DNA from: Deltaproteobacteria bacterium
GTDB lineage: Bacteria; Desulfobacterota; Desulfovibrionia; Desulfovibrionales; Desulfovibrionaceae
Length of the DNA: 64,000 bases
Assembly (NCBI GenBank): GCA_031275645.1
Contig: JAISOL010000012.1
Coordinates: forward strand, 1-64,000
Direction: 5' to 3'
The notes under the pieces are model-generated. The model saw only the letters and a list, made by a program, of their open reading frames with translations, ran no database searches and was not told where the DNA came from. The translations under genes were made by a program, and so were the position numbers. Shown in pieces: positions 58,634 to 64,000 of the stretch; position 1 is the stretch's first letter; every line of letters begins with the position of its first letter.

Positions 58634-59378
58634 ATTCAAGGCGCGGGAGATCCAGGCTGCTTTTGTCCGCCCGCAGAATTAACGGCCTTTCCTCGGTGGA
58701 CGTGAGTTTCTCCGCCGGCTTTGTGCCGGCGGAGAGCAGGATTAAGCGGGGGGCTCGGCAGGGGCCGGTCTGCACCGGCAGAAGCCTGACCGGATAAAGC
58801 CCGCAATCCTTTAAAGCCGCAAGCAGCTCGTCCCGCCTGGAAAAGGGGAAAATCATGCAGAAGGCGCCGCTCCCGGACATGGCCGCGCGGGCGGAGCGGA
58901 GAAAGGCGCGCAGGGTGTTTTCATCGCCGTGCAAGGCCAGGCGGCGCGACGGCGAAAGAGGGAGGCGCCCCTTGCCTGTAAGGTGATAGGGAGGGTTGGC
59001 GGTCACCAGATCGAACGCTTCCCGCTCCCTTGTCATTTCCTGCCGCAGATCCGCCGGGGCGGCCGTGAATATGTCCGCGCAGCCGAGGAGGCTGGCGTTC
59101 TGCCGGGCCGCTTCCAGCAGATCGTCCTGTAAATCCAGGCCCAGAATACGTCTGGGAGGCTCCTCTTCCGGGCGCGGGGAGAGCAGCCAGACGGCAAAGG
59201 CTACCGCTCCGCAGCCGCAGCCGAGATCCAGAAGGCTGCTCCAGTCCGGACGGCAGGAGCGGGCGAAGGCCCCCAGGAGCAGCGCGTCCATGGAAAAGCG
59301 AAAGGAGCCTTGCGGCTGGACAAGGCCGCTGGGGAAGCGGAGGCGCTCTCCAGAGTCTGACGGCACGGTTTTCCTTAC
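58602..59378 (-). CDS. N6-adenine methyltransferase, TrmN6/YfiC-like
   Basis: LLDLGCGCGAVAFAV, LVTANPPYHLTGKGR; start placed downstream of ORF-track start because a promoter-like module lies at 59427-59455. Confidence 0.8.
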   Translation of the reverse strand, partial: VRKTVPSDSGERLRFPSGLVQPQGSFRFSMDALLLGAFARSCRPDWSSLLDLGCGCGAVAFAVWLLSPRPEEEPPRRILGLDLQDDLLEAARQNASLLGCADIFTAAPADLRQEMTREREAFDLVTANPPYHLTGKGRLPLSPSRRLALHGDENTLRAFLRSARAAMSGSGAFCMIFPFSRRDELLAALKDCGLYPVRLLPVQTGPCRAPRLILLSAGTKPAEKLTSTEERPLILRADKSSLDLPRLEFKENEEPWLP

Positions 59379-59426
59379 CCCGGATCCTGTCCGCCGGGTC
59401 TGCGTCAAGGCGGCGGGGATTAGCGC

Positions 59427-59455
59427 TTGACGCCCGGCGAAGTCGGGCCTAGCAT
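59427..59455 (+). promoter_or_regulatory. Sigma70-like promoter for DEAD-box helicase
   Basis: TTGACG - CCCGGCGAAGTCGGGCC (17 nt) - TAGCAT. Confidence 0.65.
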
Positions 59456-59524
59456 CCTGATAACCTTTCCCTTTGAGGAGAACAATCCCCCGGCTCATTA
59501 CGCCGGGCGGGAGTCATACGGCGT

Positions 59525-61093
59525 ATGGAGCCGGCGGTGGATTTAAACATGGACGAAAAAGAACTACTTGAATCTTCCGGAAATCTTTCGGACAACGCCT
59601 ATGTGATTGAGGAAGAACATCTTTCCGAGCCTGAACGCCCTCTGCCGCGCGTAGCCCTGGAGGATCTCCCCCCGGCTTTGGCGCAGGCGGCGCGCAAGGT
59701 CGGCTGGAACCGGCTCATGCCGGTGCAGTCCCTGGCTTTGCCTTACCTTTTGCAGGGCGAGGACATTATGGTGCAATCCCGCACCGGCAGCGGAAAAACC
59801 GGAGCCTTTCTGCTGCCGGCTCTGGCGCGCATGGACCCGCGGCTTCGTTCCTGTCAGGCTATGGTGCTCACGCCCACGCGGGAGCTGGCCCTGCAGGTGG
59901 CGGCCGAGGCCGGCGCCCTGTTCGCTTCTTCCGGCCTGGAAACAGCAGCGCTGTATGGCGGAGTGGGTTACGCCATCCAGAACGAAGCCCTGAAGCGGGG
60001 AGCGCATCTGGTGGTGGGAACCCCGGGACGGGTGCTGGATCACCTGCTCCGGCGCAATTTCACGCTGGATGATTTGCGCCTGCTGGTCTTTGACGAAGCC
60101 GACCGCATGCTCTCCGTCGGTTTTTACCCGGATATGAAGGAAGTGCAGCGCTACCTGCCCAAAAGGCGGCTGCCGGTGCATTTCTTTTCCGCCACTTTTC
60201 CCCCGCAGGTGTTGCGCATGGCCGGCGAATTCATGGCCAGGCCGGCCCTTCTCAGCCTGAGCCGGGAACAGGTGCATCACATGGGGGATATGGAGCATCT
60301 CTTTTACCAGGTCAGAACTATGGAAAAGGACAGGGCTCTGGTGCGCATCCTGGAGATGGAAAGCCCCGGCGCGGCGATTGTCTTTTGCAACACCAAGGCG
60401 GATGTGCATTATGTGACGGCCGTGCTGCGCGGTTTCGGCTTCAACGCCGACGAGCTTTCGGCGGATCTCGCCCAGAGCAGAAGGGAGGAGGTGCTCGCCC
60501 AGTTGCGCGCCGGGGCTCTGCGCTTCCTCGTGGCCACGGATGTGGCGGCGCGCGGCATAGATATCCCGGAGCTGACCCACGTTGTTTTGTATTCCCCGCC
60601 GGAAGATCCCGAATCCTACATCCACCGGGCCGGACGTACCGGTCGGGCCGGAGCCGGAGGCACGGTGATCTCCCTGGTGGACATCATGGAGAAAATGGAA
60701 CTGGCCCGCATTGCCAGGCATTTCAAAATAGTCCTGACCGAGAGAGAGCTTCCGGATGAATCCGATCTGGCCCGGGTGGTGGGCGAGCGCCTGGCGGCCC
60801 TGCTGGAAGGGAATCTGCGCAAGAAGACCGATCTGGAACAGGAACGCATGCGGCGTTTTTCCTCTCTGGCCGCGGAGCTGGCCGGGGACGAGGATTCCGT
60901 CAAGCTGCTTTGCCTGCTTCTGGACGAAACCTATCAGGCCAGCCTGCATACGCCTCCTCCGCAACCGGCCGTCTCCGTCCGTCCAGCCGGCGTCCGGGCC
61001 GCGGCGGGGCAGGACGGGAGGGAGGCCGGCGACAGGAGAAGGCGCCGGAGGCGCGGCCGTCCCGGAAAGGCCGCTGAAGGGGCGGGAGATTGA
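59525..61093 (+). CDS. DEAD-box RNA helicase
   Basis: VQSRTGSGKTGAFLLP, TPTRELALQV, VFDEADRML, FFSATFP, HRAGRTGRAG; Arg-rich tail. Confidence 0.95.
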   Translation: MEPAVDLNMDEKELLESSGNLSDNAYVIEEEHLSEPERPLPRVALEDLPPALAQAARKVGWNRLMPVQSLALPYLLQGEDIMVQSRTGSGKTGAFLLPALARMDPRLRSCQAMVLTPTRELALQVAAEAGALFASSGLETAALYGGVGYAIQNEALKRGAHLVVGTPGRVLDHLLRRNFTLDDLRLLVFDEADRMLSVGFYPDMKEVQRYLPKRRLPVHFFSATFPPQVLRMAGEFMARPALLSLSREQVHHMGDMEHLFYQVRTMEKDRALVRILEMESPGAAIVFCNTKADVHYVTAVLRGFGFNADELSADLAQSRREEVLAQLRAGALRFLVATDVAARGIDIPELTHVVLYSPPEDPESYIHRAGRTGRAGAGGTVISLVDIMEKMELARIARHFKIVLTERELPDESDLARVVGERLAALLEGNLRKKTDLEQERMRRFSSLAAELAGDEDSVKLLCLLLDETYQASLHTPPPQPAVSVRPAGVRAAAGQDGREAGDRRRRRRRGRPGKAAEGAGD

Positions 61094-61097
61094 ACCC

Positions 61098-61559
61098 GTG
61101 CAATCCGACTCTCCGCTTTATACCGAAGACGAAGTCCTGCGCCATTTCACGGATTTGCTGCCCGCCCTGGATCTGGAACGGGAAATAGCGGAACTGGGTT
61201 TCGGCCTGAACGGCATATTCAAGAGAAGACGCAGCTTGGATGAATTCACGTCCATGTGCATAGCCATGTGGGGTCTGGCTCTGGAGCGTTCCTTTCCGGA
61301 AGAGGCCGAGGTCTTTTTCCGAAGTTTTCTGGAGAATTCGCCCACGCTGGGCAAAGGGAAAAAAAGGGAGGAGAGTCTTGCCCGGATTATGGCCTACAGC
61401 GCCTTGTTCGACTTGCGGAAGGAAAATGATTTTTCGCCCGTGGCGCGATATATGGCGGGAAAACTGAATCCCGGAACCGGGGACGAAAAGGCGCTGCTCC
61501 TGAAGCTTTCTCTGACCATGCGCAAGCTCTACAAAATTATTTTCGATTATCTGATTTAG
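61098..61559 (+). CDS. Conserved-looking hypothetical protein
   Basis: GTG-start ORF immediately downstream of the helicase gene, 153 aa. Confidence 0.55.
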   Translation: MQSDSPLYTEDEVLRHFTDLLPALDLEREIAELGFGLNGIFKRRRSLDEFTSMCIAMWGLALERSFPEEAEVFFRSFLENSPTLGKGKKREESLARIMAYSALFDLRKENDFSPVARYMAGKLNPGTGDEKALLLKLSLTMRKLYKIIFDYLI

Positions 61560-61568
61560 AGCATTTTT

Positions 61569-62663
61569 CTATATAGCCGGCCCTTGCGCTCTGAGATGCC
61601 GGCCGGCCGCTTTTACGAAAAGCCCGAGCGTTTTGCCGAGAGCCTTGCGCGTGTCTTTATCCAGGGCGAGGTAAGACTTGAGCATGGCCAGGGCGCTGCG
61701 CCGCCAGCCGGCGCCCATTTCCTGGAACGTTTTGGCGCCGGTGGCGTTGACGATCCGGAACAGAGCCTCCACGAACAGGGCCCGCTGCTCTTCGGAGCAT
61801 TCCGACAGCCAGGCTTTGACGGTGTGGTCCACAAACCGGCTGCCGTCCGTAACCGAAGCCAGGTGGACGAAGCGCGGCCCGGACACTTCCCAGGAATAGA
61901 AATCGTGCTGAAACAGCCCCTTTTGGCGGCTGCGCACCACGGAATAGCGCTCTTCGTGCTCCAGCAGCAGGCCGATGATCGAAGTTTGCGGAATAAAGGC
62001 GCGCAGGCGGTCGCGAATGGCCAGGTACCCCGGCTGCCCGGCCGCTTCGGCGTGCAGCCAGGGGCCGTCGTTGTTGTAGACGGCCACGATTCTCTCCCGC
62101 ACGGACGGCGCGCAAAAAGCCGAAGCGTAGATAGCCAGGTTCCCGCCCTTGGAGTGCCCGCCCACGCGCAGGGGGCCCGCCAGGCGGGCGGCCATGCTTT
62201 CCAGGTAGGCCACGGCGGACGACTGCGCCGGCACCTGGCGCATGAAGCCCATGTTGAAGTCTTCCTTCCAGCCCACCAGGGTGTTGTCGGTGCCCCGGTA
62301 GGCCACAAAGTGGCTGCCGTCGCCCAAATCCACGGTCACGGCGGCGAACTGCGTTTCCTCCGGCAGGCTGATGACGTTGGCGTAGCAGTGCAGCCGCAGG
62401 CCGGCGAAGCGCGGGCAGCGCCCGATTTCCTCGAACAGGCGCTTGTCTTTACGCATGCGCAGGAGCTTCCAGGTTGCCGGGCTGGCGGCGAACTCGCGGG
62501 CGGCTTCGCCGATGCTGACGGCGCCGGCGCAGTCGGCGGGCACAATGCCGTCCAGCGGCACGTAGGCAAAGGCCGAGAGCACCAGATTATCCACCTCGTT
62601 GAAGCCGTCCCGCGCAATGGCGAGGTCGCCGCGCCAGGCCATGTAGTCGTAAATGTCGGGCAT
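61569..62663 (-). CDS. DUF2974 (Mbeg1-like) alpha/beta hydrolase
   Basis: FVAYRGTDNTLVGWKEDFNM, nucleophile elbow GGHSKGGNLAIYAS; start chosen at MPDIYDYMAW. Confidence 0.9.
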   Translation of the reverse strand: MPDIYDYMAWRGDLAIARDGFNEVDNLVLSAFAYVPLDGIVPADCAGAVSIGEAAREFAASPATWKLLRMRKDKRLFEEIGRCPRFAGLRLHCYANVISLPEETQFAAVTVDLGDGSHFVAYRGTDNTLVGWKEDFNMGFMRQVPAQSSAVAYLESMAARLAGPLRVGGHSKGGNLAIYASAFCAPSVRERIVAVYNNDGPWLHAEAAGQPGYLAIRDRLRAFIPQTSIIGLLLEHEERYSVVRSRQKGLFQHDFYSWEVSGPRFVHLASVTDGSRFVDHTVKAWLSECSEEQRALFVEALFRIVNATGAKTFQEMGAGWRRSALAMLKSYLALDKDTRKALGKTLGLFVKAAGRHLRAQGPAI

Positions 62664-62741
62664 GCTGTCCTTTATAGCAGGGAATGGCGGCAACGGCAAA
62701 TTTTCCTGAACCGGGGCGGTTCAACTCAGGGAGATTTCCGC

Positions 62742-62770
62742 TTGACGCCCGGCGAAGTCGAGCCTACCAT
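62742..62770 (+). promoter_or_regulatory. Sigma70-like promoter for PxxKW gene
   Basis: TTGACG - CCCGGCGAAGTCGAGCC (17 nt) - TACCAT, near-identical to 59427-59455. Confidence 0.65.
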
Positions 62771-62819
62771 CCCGCCAACCCTTCCCTTCGGGGAGGGGAA
62801 CAATTCAAGGAGAAGTGTC

Positions 62820-63098
62820 ATGGCTAAAGTCATTAATCCCGTGTTTGCCGGGGCTTCCGTCGCGGACGGGGGCATGCTGTACAACGGCGTGCTTTGCCTC
62901 CCGGTTGTCGATAGATGCCAGGGTTGTGAAAGGGTTCAGGATTTTGAGGGGCAGGGATATTGCACGAGTTATCCGGCTCCGGCCAGCAAGTGGAACCTGG
63001 GCCGCTGCAATTTTGCCACGCATGTGAAAAAGGAGATCAAGACCCAGGCCAAGGTCAACCCGCTCAAAGCTTCCAAGCGCGCTTCCAAGGGCAAGTGA
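62820..63098 (+). CDS. PxxKW family cysteine-rich protein
   Basis: 92 aa; CQGCERVQDFEGQGYC, PASKWNLGRCNFATHVK; AAGGAGAAG RBS. Confidence 0.85.
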   Translation: MAKVINPVFAGASVADGGMLYNGVLCLPVVDRCQGCERVQDFEGQGYCTSYPAPASKWNLGRCNFATHVKKEIKTQAKVNPLKASKRASKGK

Positions 63099-63124
63099 GG
63101 GCCGGCCTTGCCCTCCGGGCGGGT

Positions 63125-63808
63125 CTATGTTTTTTCGCGCCGCCTGTTCCGCAGCCCTTCGACAAGCACGGGGGCCAGCGAGATCAGGATGATGGCGTAA
63201 ATAACCACGGAAAAGTTTTTCTGCACCCAGGGGAGATTGCCCAGGAAAAAGCCGGCGCTGATCAGCGTCAGCACCCAGACGGCAGCTCCGCAGCAGTTGA
63301 AAAGTATGAAGCTTTGGCGGCGCATCCGGGCAATGCCGGCCACAAAGGGGGCAAAGGTGCGGATAATGGGAACGAAGCGGGCCAGGACTATGGCCTTGCC
63401 GCCGTGTTTCGTGTAAAAGGCCTGGGCGCGCAGGAGATATTCCCGTTTCAGGAAGCGCCGTTCCCGCTCAAAGGCGGCCTGGCCTATATGACGGCCCGCG
63501 AAGTAGTTGAGCTGATCTCCGGCGACGGCCGCGCAGAAGATCAGCGGCAGGAGCAGGGGGTAAGAAAGCTTTCCGGCCCCGGAGAGGGCTCCGGCTGCGA
63601 AAAGCAGGGAATCGCCGGGAAGGAAGGGCGTTATGACCAGTCCGGTTTCGCAGAAGATTACCAGGAAGAGCAGGGGATAAATCCAGAATCCGTAGGTCTC
63701 CGCCAGCGGAAAAAGATAGCGATCCACATGCAGAGCCAGATCGAGGATGAAGCCGAGCGCTTCCGCAAGCTGGGACAGCAGGCCGGGGACAGGGGCCGGA
63801 GTTTCCAT
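63125..63808 (-). CDS. DedA family membrane protein
   Basis: FCETGLVITPFLPGDSLLFAAGAL, ARFVPIIRTFAPFVAGIARM. Confidence 0.93.
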   Translation of the reverse strand: METPAPVPGLLSQLAEALGFILDLALHVDRYLFPLAETYGFWIYPLLFLVIFCETGLVITPFLPGDSLLFAAGALSGAGKLSYPLLLPLIFCAAVAGDQLNYFAGRHIGQAAFERERRFLKREYLLRAQAFYTKHGGKAIVLARFVPIIRTFAPFVAGIARMRRQSFILFNCCGAAVWVLTLISAGFFLGNLPWVQKNFSVVIYAIILISLAPVLVEGLRNRRREKT

Positions 63809-63809
63809 G

Positions 63810-64000
63810 TCAACCGGATTTCCTTTCCTTGCCGGGGAGTTCGTCCGCCAGGCCCAGGGCGCGGGCCCGCATATAAATCTGCCGGCTGATCCAGGCGTCG
63901 GTGGCCGCGTAGACGATTTGCCGGGGGTGGAGCCGCTCCGCTCCCCAGTTGGAGCAGCGTTCACTCTTGGATATGCGCACGTTCAGAAAACAGGCCGCCA
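63810..64000 (-). CDS. 3'-5' exonuclease (RNase D-like), C-terminal end, truncated by window edge
   Basis: Translated by hand: ACFLNVRISKSERCSNWGAERLHPRQIVYAATDAWISRQIYMRARALG then stop. Confidence 0.75.
   Translation of the reverse strand, partial: AACFLNVRISKSERCSNWGAERLHPRQIVYAATDAWISRQIYMRARALGLADELPGKERKSG

Noticed and set aside
1-64000. CRISPR arrays, prophage, toxin-antitoxin or defence islands
   Set aside because: No regularly spaced direct repeats, phage structural genes or recognisable multi-gene defence modules seen by eye.
1-64000. tRNA/rRNA genes
   Set aside because: Intergenic gaps are few and short; none showed a convincing tRNA cloverleaf or rRNA signature on manual reading. 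A tRNAscan-SE run would settle this.

Overview
This 64 kb window is GC-rich, densely coding and chromosomal. Gene content suggests a Desulfovibrionaceae-like deltaproteobacterium (PxxKW protein, DUF4851-like lipoprotein, MCP-hemerythrin, BamA-type architecture); that assignment is inference. Most genes are housekeeping: cobA-hemD fusion, nusB, typA, trmFO, modA and modBC, comEC, potABCD, lysS, lolCD, bamA, ftsEX, surA-type genes, rodZ-like, a DEAD-box helicase and dedA. I saw no convincing rRNA, tRNA, CRISPR array, prophage or multi-gene defence system. The items most worth a second look are: (1) an FMN-binding glutamate-synthase-like gene with one in-frame TGA and an otherwise intact reading frame on both sides; (2) an EndoQ-like PHP nuclease fused to a UvrD helicase; (3) an IS1595-type transposase relative that seems to have lost most of its catalytic triad, next to a GntR regulator and potABCD; (4) an AlgI/AlgX-like O-acetylation locus truncated by an IS remnant; (5) near-identical promoter/leader modules at two loci 3.3 kb apart; (6) a dispersed intergenic repeat family; (7) a small AT-rich island encoding a repeat protein. 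All assignments come from reading the sequence and motif recognition; no database search was run.
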